Source: JAAELZ01 sp965209105 (GTDB taxonomy: Bacteria > Pseudomonadota > Gammaproteobacteria > Arenicellales > Poriferihabitantaceae). Taken from it: a DNA stretch of 19,167 nucleotides. A program made the position numbers and the translations under genes. Location: NCBI GenBank assembly GCA_965209105.1, contig CBDBQB010000026.1:1-19167 (forward strand), written 5' to 3'. This document shows positions 6,245 to 14,362 of this stretch, piece after piece. Below the pieces are notes generated by a model. It saw nothing but the letters and a program-made list of their open reading frames with translations. It did not search any database and was not told the origin of the DNA. The first letter of the stretch is position 1; each line of letters starts with the position of its first letter.

Positions 6245-8560
6245 TTGAATACCGATATAACTCAAAAAGGATTTAGACTTTTATTACCTTTTCTTATCGT
6301 AATAGGTTCAAGTATTGCCCTGTTCTTCCTGTATTCATTATTCTTCGAGGGAGAATCATTCATTCCTTCTCCTAGAGGACCCTGGATTGACTCAGGCCCA
6401 CCCCTATGGATCAACTGGTCATCAGCAGAGATTATTCAAGAAATCCTGAAGACTGCCACGCTTCCACTGTGGACAAATAAAGTTGGTATCGGCATACCCT
6501 TACTAGCAGACCCGCATTTATCCTACTTTTCTCCCTTTAGTTTCATCTTATACCTATTCCCAAATAGCTATGGCTGGGATGCATACGTCCTATCTAAAGC
6601 AATATTAACCATCACATTTTCATACTTTCTTGCGCTAAGACTAAACCTAAACCCATGGCTCAGCGCGTGGGCCGCTGTGTTGTTTGGCTTCTCTGGGCAT
6701 ATTTATCAATTTCTTCATCATTTCCACACTAATTCCTTGGTTTTCGCTCCCCTGTACCTCATCGCAATACTAGATATAATCGATAAACATTATCGCCGAG
6801 GCCTTGTTTTAATTGCGATTTCACTACCGCTGATGATATTTGGTGGCGGCTTGTTAGATGTTATTTTGCTTTCAGTGTTAACAGGGTTTATTTCTATTAT
6901 TTACTTCTTTATAAGTACCGCTGTTAATAGCGAACCCTATGCTATCCGTGTGCGTCATATAGGCATGATTCTACTCATCTCAGTATTATCTATCATGATA
7001 GCAGCAATATGGATTGTTCCCTATCTCGAACTAAGAGCGTTAGCGATCCCTCCTAGACCGGGGAGATCATTGGCAGAATATAATCATCTCTGGTATATGT
7101 TCGGCGTGTTTGTTAAAAATAGTATGTACACCGAACTAGAATATTCACATTGGTTCATGAAACAAGTGCAGTACCTATCGATCATCGCACTGCCAGGATT
7201 TATTTTTGGCCTATTTTCATTATTGACCACGCGTTCTCGTTACCAATATTTCTATCTTGGCCTACTGGTCTTAATCCTGCTTCAACATCTCAAAGTGTAT
7301 GGCTTCCCATTTATTCAAATTGTTGAAGATATACCCATCCTGCAAGATATTAGATATGAGAAATATACAGGGATATATACATTAGGGTTTTATCTTATTT
7401 CAGGCTATGGATATCAAAACTTAGTTGACAAATCTTCGACCAAAAATATTTGGGTGTTCTTAGTCACATCATTGTTGGTTGTAGGTTTATTAATGGGCTA
7501 CATCTATCAATATCAACTAGAGTGGAGCCGTGATTTGTCTATTTACTTACTGCTGATCATTTTTCCATTCGTAATGCTAATTATATGGCGGTATTCACAC
7601 TCCAAATTCAGCATTACATCCTCTATCGTTATTCTACTTTGTAGTGGCATGGTGTTGTTTCAGGTCTATATCGACACAGACACTCGTTTCGATAAAAGAA
7701 TGGAAATGTTTTTAAACGATGACATCGTTGCTGCAGCAAAAAAAATATCTAGCTCTAAACGGTTTTTTCTTCTATCAGGCGGAGGGCCGCGAACTTGGTC
7801 AGCAGATGGTCTAAATGATGTTAGAGATATTTCAGTTGCCCATGTTGATCGATACCATAAAGTCTTTAAGAAGATCATCGAAAAAGACCATAAATGTTGG
7901 CATAACTTTGTATTATGTTCGAATAATGCTGAGAAAATCTATTTAGAAGGGCTACGCTGGATAGGGGTAGATACGCTTATATTGTCTAAAAAGCAATTAG
8001 ATGACTTACAAAAAAACGTAGATAAAAATTGGCTCTACGCGGGTTCATTCAATAATTATCATTTCGTTACATTGAGAAATGTTGACCCCTTAGTCTCTAT
8101 TTTCACCTCTTCACAAATCGATGAAAGCAGCCCATCAATGAGTAGAATTCTAGAAAGCCTCGAGAAAGGTAATCATAAAATATTTTTGGAAGATGCGAAT
8201 TTCGAACTACCACCCAGCTTAAAAGAAGCGCAGTGGAAAATAGTAAATTATGATATTAGTGATATGAGCATCTCAGTTGATATTGAAAGTGACCAAGCAG
8301 GGTTTATGCTTGTAAAACAACAATATTATCCAGGTTGGGAAGCAAAGGTCTCTGGGGAAAGAGAAAGAATATACCAAGCAAATTACCTGTTTCAAGCGAT
8401 CCCAATCCCAAAAGGGAGAAGCGAGGTTAGATTAGTCTATAAGCCCAAAAGTGTCCTATATGGTGCCTTAATATCCATCTTAGCAATCTTATTACTCATG
8501 CTAATGTATAGATACCAGGGGCGAATAATGATGGCAAGTAATCGGATGGGCACTGGGTGA
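6245..8560 (+). CDS. YfhO-like large polytopic membrane protein (GT-C-like)
   Basis: 771 residues starting with TTG at 6245, 26 bp after the methyltransferase stop; the first internal ATG lies far downstream inside the helices, so TTG is the best start. About a dozen membrane helices fill residues 10-480. The first extracytoplasmic loop carries LPLWTNKVGIGIPLLADP (73-90), and LFGFSGHIYQF follows, both characteristic of YfhO/bacterial membrane protein family PF09586. A soluble region of about 250 residues precedes a last helix; it contains YYPGWEAKVSG and a Y-K-P-K segment before the helix, also typical of this family. YfhO-type proteins are associated with glycosylation of cell-envelope polymers such as lipoteichoic acid in Gram-positives. 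A role as a polyprenyl-phosphate-sugar-dependent transferase here is inferred. It converges on pntB with a 50-bp gap. Confidence 0.85.
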   Translation: MNTDITQKGFRLLLPFLIVIGSSIALFFLYSLFFEGESFIPSPRGPWIDSGPPLWINWSSAEIIQEILKTATLPLWTNKVGIGIPLLADPHLSYFSPFSFILYLFPNSYGWDAYVLSKAILTITFSYFLALRLNLNPWLSAWAAVLFGFSGHIYQFLHHFHTNSLVFAPLYLIAILDIIDKHYRRGLVLIAISLPLMIFGGGLLDVILLSVLTGFISIIYFFISTAVNSEPYAIRVRHIGMILLISVLSIMIAAIWIVPYLELRALAIPPRPGRSLAEYNHLWYMFGVFVKNSMYTELEYSHWFMKQVQYLSIIALPGFIFGLFSLLTTRSRYQYFYLGLLVLILLQHLKVYGFPFIQIVEDIPILQDIRYEKYTGIYTLGFYLISGYGYQNLVDKSSTKNIWVFLVTSLLVVGLLMGYIYQYQLEWSRDLSIYLLLIIFPFVMLIIWRYSHSKFSITSSIVILLCSGMVLFQVYIDTDTRFDKRMEMFLNDDIVAAAKKISSSKRFFLLSGGGPRTWSADGLNDVRDISVAHVDRYHKVFKKIIEKDHKCWHNFVLCSNNAEKIYLEGLRWIGVDTLILSKKQLDDLQKNVDKNWLYAGSFNNYHFVTLRNVDPLVSIFTSSQIDESSPSMSRILESLEKGNHKIFLEDANFELPPSLKEAQWKIVNYDISDMSISVDIESDQAGFMLVKQQYYPGWEAKVSGERERIYQANYLFQAIPIPKGRSEVRLVYKPKSVLYGALISILAILLLMLMYRYQGRIMMASNRMGTG

Positions 8561-8606
8561 GGCAATAGCACCAAACTGGTTGTAGATGCCAATTTGATAA
8601 ATCGTG

Positions 8607-8773
8607 GCCTTTAATTCATTGCTGCCAAAACCTGCTCAATAGAATCTTTTGCATCCCCAAATAACATCCGCGTATTGTCTTTGAAAAATAAGGGGTTTTC
8701 GACGCCCGCATAGCCCGTAGCCATGCTGCGTTTAGAGACAATGACTTCTTTGGCATTCCACACTTCAAGGACA
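8607..8773 (-). repeat. Direct repeat B: 3' end of the intact pntB
   Basis: This is the partner of the copy at 1854-2020. It covers the TAA stop, 4 bp beyond it, and codons for residues 415-467 of the working pntB. Together the two repeats bracket the five-gene membrane/glycan cassette and the moeB tail. Same orientation means recombination between them would delete, not invert, the interval. Confidence 0.93.
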
Positions 8774-10014
8774 GGCATGCCGGCTATCGGGCTATTGGGT
8801 ACATCTTGCGCGGCAGGGTTGACGATGTCGTTTGCGCCGATTACCACGACCACATCGGTTTCGGGGAGGTCGTCATTGACTTCATCCATTTCAAGCACAA
8901 TATCATAGGGAACTTTGGCCTCGGCCAATAAGACATTCATGTGGCCGGGCATTCGCCCTGCGACGGGGTGAATGGCGAAACGAACCTCAATGCCCTTATC
9001 GCGTAATTTGCTGGTGAGGCTCGAGACGGGGTGTTGTGCATGTGCGACGGCCATACCATAACCCGGTACGATCACGACAGATTTTGCTTGGTTTAATAAC
9101 TTCGCGGTTTCGTCTGCACTGATCGGAACTGCTTCACCTTGCAGCCCATCGCCATCAGCGCTGACGCTAGCTCCCGCTGCGGCGCCAAAACCACCCAAGA
9201 TTACGCTGAGAAAACTACGGTTCATCGCGCGGCACATAATGTAGCTCAGGATTGCACCGCTAGAGCCGACCAAGGCGCCGGTGACAATCAGTAGGTCGTT
9301 GCTTAACATAAAGCCCGTGGCCGCCGCTGCCCAGCCGGAATAGCTGTTGAGCATGGAGATCACCACAGGCATATCCGCGCCGCCGATGGACATTACCAAA
9401 TGCGCACCCAGGGCAAAGGCGATGAGGGTAGCGAGGCTGAGTGCGAACAAGCTGTGCGATTCGCCAATAAAGGAAAAGCCCAGCAGCAGGCATATCATTA
9501 AGCCGCCCGCGTTGAGCCAATGTTTGGCGGGTAGGGTTAAGGCAACGGAGGCGAGCTTGCCAGTGAGTTTTCCGTAGGCAATGATCGAGCCGGTGAAGGT
9601 GATCGCGCCAATGATGATGCCGAGATAGGTCTCCACGTCATGGATGGTGCGCGCCGTGCCTGTGAGTGCGTGGCTGCTATCCGCATTTATGCTAAGCGCG
9701 CTGGCAAAGCCGATCAATACCGCGGCCATACCGACAAAGGAATGCAGGATCGCCACCAGTTGAGGCATGGCTGTCATTTCGACTTTTCGGGCGAGATTAA
9801 CGCCAATGCTGCCGCCTATCAGCACCATGAGCATCAATATCCAATACGATTGTACGCCGGGGCCAAATATGGTCGCGAGGATCGCGATGCCCATGCCGAG
9901 CATTCCGTAAAGATTGCCTTTACGCGCGCTTTCTTGATGGCTCAGCCCAGCTAAGCTCAAGATAAATAATATGGCAGCTATAATATAGGCTGCGACTGTG
10001 ACGCCAGTAGACAT
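8611..10014 (-). CDS. pntB: NAD(P) transhydrogenase subunit beta
   Basis: 467 residues, close to the usual PntB length (about 462). With PntA it forms the inner-membrane pump that couples hydride transfer from NADH to NADP+ with proton entry, making NADPH. The N-terminal 270 residues are the multi-helix membrane domain; NSYSGWAAAATGFML (223-237) is a family hallmark. The C-terminal domain III binds NADP(H): PGYG (317-320), HPVAGRMPGHMNVLL (349-363), GANDIVNP (393-400) and KRSMATGYAGVENPLF (428-443) are all intact. ATG at 10014 is 23 bp after the pntA stop, indicating one operon. The last 53 codons are duplicated at 1858-2020 with only silent differences, so this 3' end may be a recombinant. 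Confidence 0.97.
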   Translation of the reverse strand: MSTGVTVAAYIIAAILFILSLAGLSHQESARKGNLYGMLGMGIAILATIFGPGVQSYWILMLMVLIGGSIGVNLARKVEMTAMPQLVAILHSFVGMAAVLIGFASALSINADSSHALTGTARTIHDVETYLGIIIGAITFTGSIIAYGKLTGKLASVALTLPAKHWLNAGGLMICLLLGFSFIGESHSLFALSLATLIAFALGAHLVMSIGGADMPVVISMLNSYSGWAAAATGFMLSNDLLIVTGALVGSSGAILSYIMCRAMNRSFLSVILGGFGAAAGASVSADGDGLQGEAVPISADETAKLLNQAKSVVIVPGYGMAVAHAQHPVSSLTSKLRDKGIEVRFAIHPVAGRMPGHMNVLLAEAKVPYDIVLEMDEVNDDLPETDVVVVIGANDIVNPAAQDVPNSPIAGMPVLEVWNAKEVIVSKRSMATGYAGVENPLFFKDNTRMLFGDAKDSIEQVLAAMN

Positions 10015-10037
10015 AATTTGTTAAATGGGTTGCTAGG

Positions 10038-11573
10038 TTATTTCTGGAACATCTTGAGCATGCGCTGGGTCACTAAAAACCCGCCTGCAATATTGATGGA
10101 TGCAATTAAGATGGCAATGGCTGCCAGCCAAACCGCGAGCGATGAGGGCGCGTTTAATTGTAATAAGGCACCGATGACAATAATGCCGCTGATTGCGTTG
10201 GTGACGCTCATCAATGGAGTGTGTAGCGCGGGCGTGACATTCCACACGACTTGCCAGCCCACAAAGCAGGCCAGCACGAACACAGTGAAATGACTCATGA
10301 AATCTGCCGGTGCCACGGAGCCAACTCCGAGCAATAGTAATGTCGCCCCTGCCATGCCGATTAGGCTGGTCCACGGGCTGGGTTTTTTAACTTCCACGTC
10401 GACTTTTGGCGCAGGGTTGGCTTTAGGCGCGGGCGCTGCTGAAACTTGAATAGGCGGGGGTGGCCAAGTGACTTTACCTTTATTCACAACCGTTAAGCCG
10501 CGAATCATTTCGTCGTCCATATCAATGACCAACTCGCCATTCTTTTCGGGTGTCATCTCCGCGAGAAGATTATAAACATTGGTGCCGTATAGCTGGCTGG
10601 CTTGCGCGGGCATGCGCCCCGCTAAATCGGTATAACCCAGGATGGTAACGCCTTTTACTTTTTTCTTCTTGCCGGGTACTGTGTAGGCGCAATTGCCGCC
10701 TCGCTCAGCCGCCATGTCGACAATCACGCTGCCGGGTTTCATGCTCTCAACCATCGCCTTGGTGATTAGTTTCGGTGCAGGTCGGCCAGGGATCAATGCG
10801 GTGGTGATGATGATGTCCACTTCTTTGGCTTGTTCTGCAAACAAGGCCATCTCAGCATCAATAAATTCTTTGCTCATGGTTTTGGCATAGCCATCACCAC
10901 TGCCTGAATCTTCATCAAATTCGAGCATTAAAAACTCTGCGTTCATGCTTTCGACTTGCTCTTTAACTTCGGGTCTTGTGTCAAAAGCGCGCACAATCGC
11001 GCCCATAGAACTGGCCGCACCTATCGCTGCTAAGCCCGCTACCCCTGCGCCAATGACCATAATTTTAGTCGGTTCGATCTTGCCCGCAGCGGTAATCTGC
11101 CCGCCCAGGAAACGGCCGAATTCGTGGCTGGCTTCAATCACTGCCCGATAACCCGCGATATTGGCGGTTGAAGATAAGACATCGAGTTTTTGTGCGCGCG
11201 AAATACGCGGCACGGCGTCCATGGCCAATATGTTCGCGCCATTTTTCGCAGCAGTCTTAAGCATGGCTTCGTTTTGAGCCGGCCAGAAGAAGCTTACCAA
11301 GGTTTGGTCGGCGCCCAACTGCTTGAGTTCTTTGGCCGCGTCGGGGGTTCGGACTTTGGCAATGATATCTGCAGATGACCAAATTGCTTTTGCATCAGCG
11401 GCGAGTGTTGCGCCTGCTTTTTTGTAATCGGCATCAGAAAACCCCGCCGCTCTGCCGGCGCCTTTTTCGACGCTGACGTCATAGCCCAGCTGGATAATTT
11501 TTTGGACGATATCAGGCGTACTTGCGACGCGCGTTTCGCCTTTAGCGATTTCTTTAAGGATGCCGACAATCAT
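10038..11573 (-). CDS. pntA: NAD(P) transhydrogenase subunit alpha (single-chain PntA)
   Basis: 511 residues, matching the fused alpha subunit of E. coli type (510) rather than the split PntAA/PntAB form. Residues 1-375 are the NAD(H)-binding domain I: alanine-dehydrogenase-like N-terminus (IVGILKEIAKGETRV), Rossmann GAGVAG (175-180) and DTRPEVKEQVES (198-209). A Pro/Ala-rich linker (about 380-400) leads to four membrane helices in the last 110 residues. First gene of the pntAB operon. A TTGACT hexamer about 50 bp upstream on the minus strand could be a -35 element but I see no strong -10 at proper spacing, so no promoter is claimed. Confidence 0.97.
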   Translation of the reverse strand: MIVGILKEIAKGETRVASTPDIVQKIIQLGYDVSVEKGAGRAAGFSDADYKKAGATLAADAKAIWSSADIIAKVRTPDAAKELKQLGADQTLVSFFWPAQNEAMLKTAAKNGANILAMDAVPRISRAQKLDVLSSTANIAGYRAVIEASHEFGRFLGGQITAAGKIEPTKIMVIGAGVAGLAAIGAASSMGAIVRAFDTRPEVKEQVESMNAEFLMLEFDEDSGSGDGYAKTMSKEFIDAEMALFAEQAKEVDIIITTALIPGRPAPKLITKAMVESMKPGSVIVDMAAERGGNCAYTVPGKKKKVKGVTILGYTDLAGRMPAQASQLYGTNVYNLLAEMTPEKNGELVIDMDDEMIRGLTVVNKGKVTWPPPPIQVSAAPAPKANPAPKVDVEVKKPSPWTSLIGMAGATLLLLGVGSVAPADFMSHFTVFVLACFVGWQVVWNVTPALHTPLMSVTNAISGIIVIGALLQLNAPSSLAVWLAAIAILIASINIAGGFLVTQRMLKMFQK

Positions 11574-11880
11574 GTTTGGTTGAATTATTTGAAGTTTTGC
11601 TACACTGCATGATTTTAGTCAAAGAAGCTGACCGATGTAGATTAAATTTGTGATTGGCTGTATTGATTTGACTTGATATTGGGTACGTTTTAAAACAGAT
11701 GTATGCGTTTTAAGTCGGTGTCTGTGTCTGAGCGTGGGCTGTAAATATCGAGATGTGTTGATCTTGCCGTTCAACCGCCTATTTGGCTCAACGTATTTTC
11801 AATCTTTAGCAATGTATCGACAGGGTCCATATATTATACTCCTTCGCCATTTTGACGATTGATTCGCGAGGCAATTAATT
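11574..11880. other. Divergent intergenic region between pntA and the DUF4279 gene
   Basis: This 307-bp spacer must contain the promoters for the minus-strand pnt operon and the plus-strand DUF4279 gene. I could not assign clear -35/-10 pairs. It also contains one short minus-strand frame with a good ribosome binding site (listed separately). No RNA gene or riboswitch was recognised. Confidence 0.5.
11771..11830 (-). CDS. Possible 19-residue small ORF upstream of pntA
   Basis: The minus strand has GAAGGAG seven to eight bases before an ATG (11828-11830), the best ribosome binding site in this spacer, and encodes MDPVDTLLKIENTLSQIGG before TGA. Past that TGA the same frame stays open for 26 more codons to TAA at 11690-11692. 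This could be a leader peptide, a small protein, or a small gene killed by a stop mutation. I recognise no family. Support is only the ribosome binding site and the frame. Confidence 0.25.
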   Translation of the reverse strand: MDPVDTLLKIENTLSQIGG

Positions 11881-12297
11881 TTGGCATCTAATAGAGGGCG
11901 GGCATACTTTGCATTGGCGGGCTACCACTTTAATCCCGATGACATTACACGCATCCTAGGGGTTGAGCCGACCTCTGTGAATGCGGCTGGCGCGGGTAGT
12001 GGGATGGATAAACCGATGATCAGTTCATGGGAAATATCGACAGACAATATGACGGAAGACGTGGATGTATATGCCTTAACAGAGATCATTCTTAAGCAAT
12101 TGGAGCCGCTAAAGGAAAAGCTCCTGCAAGTTATTGAGAGTCACAATCTGTCCCCTCGTTTAGGCGTGGAGTTGGTTTTATCGGTCGACAAAGATGAGTC
12201 GACACCCGATGTTGGATTGGGTGCTCGAACGATCCGCTTTTTGGCGGAGATTGGCGCATTTGTTAATATTGATTACAAGCTTTCCCAGCGAATTTAA
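11881..12297 (+). CDS. DUF4279 domain protein
   Basis: 138 residues. The start is probably TTG at 11881: a stop lies just upstream (11875-11877), GAGG lies about ten bases upstream, and the conserved first strand RAYFALAGYHFNPDDITRILG begins within six residues of the start, so a downstream Met would delete it. The pattern x-F-x-L-x-G-x-x-F-x-P-D-x-I-T-x-x-L-G-x-x-P-T followed by a central SSWEI block and a C-terminal IRFLAEIGAFVNIDY strand fits DUF4279, a small cytosolic family of unknown function often seen alone or near toxin-immunity type loci. No partner is evident: the neighbours are the divergent pnt operon and the convergent TPR operon. Confidence 0.8.
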   Translation: MASNRGRAYFALAGYHFNPDDITRILGVEPTSVNAAGAGSGMDKPMISSWEISTDNMTEDVDVYALTEIILKQLEPLKEKLLQVIESHNLSPRLGVELVLSVDKDESTPDVGLGARTIRFLAEIGAFVNIDYKLSQRI

Positions 12298-12351
12298 ACC
12301 GCTAAGATTAGGGTAAAACTTTGGCGGCAATGCGTAGCGAAAACAGTTTGT

Positions 12352-13389
12352 CTAAACTCGGCTTACTTTAGAAGGGTGATCTTTAAAAGTTTCTACCATC
12401 GATAACATATGTGCGAGTTGTTTTTCGCAATGCGCTAAACACTGGGCTTGGCAGGCGTCATGGAAAATTTCGATAATCACTTCAAATTCATCTGCCGTTT
12501 CTTGCGCCATCTCGGCATCTTGCGTGAACTCCGCCAACACCGCGCGCGCAGTGGCGATATTGACCTTGCTCAGCACGACGATATGAATGGGTAGTTGTTG
12601 TTCCTGAGCGACCAACATTGCTTTGTTATAAGCGCGGATAGATTCCTTTAAGCGGTCAGCGTTTTGCTCAGACTCGCCCAAATGTTGTAGCACTGCACCC
12701 CGATTATTATGGGTAGCCGATAAGGCTAGGGCTGAATTATCAGCGTCAAACTCCGCAAGCGCATTCTTATACGCCACCACCGATTTTTGAAAGGTACGAT
12801 TGCCTTTTAGCAAGCTGCCATGGGCATGAAAAGAAACACCGAGCTTAAACATCGTCAGCGCCCATTTAAGGGGCTCTGTTTCACGTTTGCACTCTAATAA
12901 TGCATCAGTCAGCGCATCACTCGATGCCTTACACAATTTAGCGTTCTGCGCCTTTTGCCCAAGCACTTGTAGCGCGGTACCATAATGATGTAGACACGCG
13001 GCCCATTGCTGGGGTGTGTTTTCCTGGCTAAGTTCGCCCAATGCGGCTTTAAGCGTGTCAATGGATAGATTGAGGTACTCAGAATTGGCTTCATTTGCGC
13101 CAATCGTGGCTTGCACTAGGCCGAGGTGGGTTTGCGTGACCGCCCACGCGATGGGGTCTTGTTGTTTATCTTGCTGCGACAATATATCGGCTAACTTGCG
13201 ATGAAGATTCTCGATCGTTTCAGCATCGTATAAGTGTTGTTCAAGGCAGCTCAGTGTATTTCTAGTGAGAATCTGCTGTGGTTCGCCCCGTTGAAAGGTC
13301 GACTCAGCGTCTAAATTAGTGCAATAGGCAATTGCTTCGCTAAGCGCAGTGTTGTCTGGGTAAAACAGATAACTATTGGAGGATTTCAT
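12352..13389 (-). CDS. TPR-like repeat protein, five ~48-residue repeats
   Basis: 345 residues from the ATG at 13387-13389, which overlaps the 3' end of the slyD-like gene by 17 bp. An ATG further upstream (13512) would overlap it by 140 bp and was rejected. Residues about 78-315 consist of five helical repeats of 46-50 residues, each with a P-x-x-W-A (later degenerate) start, a helix with a central LG, and a second helix of the type L-x-x-A-L-x-E: QDPIAWAVTQTHLG, TPQQWAACLHHYG, EPLKWALTMFKLG, then SALALSATHNNRG and LPIHIVVLSKVNI. These are TPR-like solenoids that bind other proteins. The C-terminal region has a Cys/His cluster (C-Q-A-Q-C-L-A-H-C). No signal peptide, so probably cytosolic. 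Overlap suggests translational coupling with the isomerase; the client is unknown. Confidence 0.82.
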   Translation of the reverse strand: MKSSNSYLFYPDNTALSEAIAYCTNLDAESTFQRGEPQQILTRNTLSCLEQHLYDAETIENLHRKLADILSQQDKQQDPIAWAVTQTHLGLVQATIGANEANSEYLNLSIDTLKAALGELSQENTPQQWAACLHHYGTALQVLGQKAQNAKLCKASSDALTDALLECKRETEPLKWALTMFKLGVSFHAHGSLLKGNRTFQKSVVAYKNALAEFDADNSALALSATHNNRGAVLQHLGESEQNADRLKESIRAYNKAMLVAQEQQLPIHIVVLSKVNIATARAVLAEFTQDAEMAQETADEFEVIIEIFHDACQAQCLAHCEKQLAHMLSMVETFKDHPSKVSRV

Positions 13390-13873
13390 TAATATCAGGG
13401 TTTGCATCGGTGGGTCCACCGGCTTCGATTTCTTCATCGGTGGCATCGCGCACAGAGAGCACCTCGAGGGTAAAGACAACTTCTCTGCCACAAAGTGGGT
13501 TGTTGCCATCAACCGTTAAGCTATTCTCATCGATCTTTGTGACGATAAAATCTTTGGCCTTACCCTGCTCATTTTCCATTGTGATTGTTGCTCCCAGCTC
13601 GCGAAAATCTTCGGGTACGTTATCGATTTTATCTGTAAAAACTAAAGATTCGTCTCTGGGTCCATATAGCTTGTCACAATCAATCGGCAAATCGACGGTA
13701 TCCCCGACAGTTTTACCTCTTAATTCGGCGATTACTGCCGCTGACAAGACGTCATTGGCGCCGTGTACGTAACCGATAGGGAACTCAACGGTTGAGTAAA
13801 CATCCCCCGTTTTCTTGTCGATAACTCTGTAGGTGAGCTCGACAAATTTATCATCTTCAATGAATTCTGGCAT
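13373..13873 (-). CDS. FKBP-type peptidyl-prolyl cis-trans isomerase, SlyD-like
   Basis: 166 residues. The order is that of SlyD-type proteins: a split FKBP core (about 8-70, with FPIGYVHGANDVLSAAVIAELRG and KTVGDTVDL), YGPRDESLVF (70-79), an insert-in-flap chaperone domain (about 72-120), then the closing FKBP strand VDGNNPLCGREVVFTLEVLSV (122-142). The tail is acidic and lacks the His/Cys-rich metal-binding extension of E. coli SlyD, so nickel storage is unlikely. The enzyme catalyses proline isomerisation and helps folding in the cytosol. It lies 14 bp downstream of the small unknown gene and overlaps the TPR gene, forming a three-gene operon. The start at 13873 directly precedes the first FKBP strand. 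Confidence 0.9.
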   Translation of the reverse strand: MPEFIEDDKFVELTYRVIDKKTGDVYSTVEFPIGYVHGANDVLSAAVIAELRGKTVGDTVDLPIDCDKLYGPRDESLVFTDKIDNVPEDFRELGATITMENEQGKAKDFIVTKIDENSLTVDGNNPLCGREVVFTLEVLSVRDATDEEIEAGGPTDANPDINEILQ

Positions 13874-13887
13874 GGGAGGGTACTAAT

Positions 13888-14238
13888 CTAAAATAAAGTT
13901 GCGCCGAAGATTTTGATTTTTTCATCTTCATGGCCTAGCACTAATCGCCCCAACCATTCGCCCGGCTTTTCAGTATTGGTCTGCTTATACAGCACGGTGA
14001 CGTGCTCACCGCGGCGTATCATACCGAGATACTCTCGTTCAGCCGATAAATTTTTTGTCAGCGTGCTGCGCGCAAACTGTTTGCCCATCTCAATTTCATT
14101 TGCGCCCATCATAAATGCAGCGGCAAAGTGTCGCGTAAACGCGCCGTAATTTTCTTCATTAGAGTATTTAACAAGGTCGTCCCACATCGGGTCTGCGATC
14201 TCAAGAATTTCGTCGTCTGTTTTTTCAATAATATTCAT
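13888..14238 (-). CDS. Hypothetical protein, possibly NTF2-like fold
   Basis: 116 residues, first gene of the operon with the SlyD-like isomerase and TPR protein. I do not recognise it firmly. The sequence has an N-terminal helical part (DDEILEIADPMWDDLVKYSN, then NYGAFTRHFA) and a strand-rich C-terminal part (HVTVLYKQ, EWLGRLVLGHEDEKIKIFGATLF). That order, helices around W-D-x-L-V-x-x-x-N-x-x-x-Y-x-x-F then a curved sheet, resembles small NTF2/SnoaL-like proteins, but this is only an impression. No signal peptide or membrane helix. Fourteen base pairs separate it from the isomerase gene. A TATACT hexamer on the minus strand 12 bp before the ATG could be a -10 box, without an obvious -35. Confidence 0.75.
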   Translation of the reverse strand: MNIIEKTDDEILEIADPMWDDLVKYSNEENYGAFTRHFAAAFMMGANEIEMGKQFARSTLTKNLSAEREYLGMIRRGEHVTVLYKQTNTEKPGEWLGRLVLGHEDEKIKIFGATLF

Positions 14239-14362
14239 TGAAGCATTCTCAGTATATAAAGATGGTTGTTTGAAAGGGTCGTATCGTTCGATACCCGCAC
14301 AGCGATTAGACTCCGTACACAGTGCCCCAAGATGATGGGGATAAATAGGTCAAAAACAATCC

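Noticed and set aside
10033..10374. Long frames overlapping pntA, pntB and apr genes in other frames or strands
   Set aside because: They run through strongly conserved pntA/pntB/apr coding sequence and show no family features; they are shadows.
13390..13512. Longer start for the TPR protein
   Set aside because: It would overlap most of the slyD-like C-terminus out of frame; the ATG at 13389 with a 17-bp overlap is more natural.
14270..14295. gtatcg-tt-cgatac hairpin, and a cccc/gggg hairpin near 14325
   Set aside because: Short stems without T-runs or conserved neighbours; too weak to call an operator or terminator.
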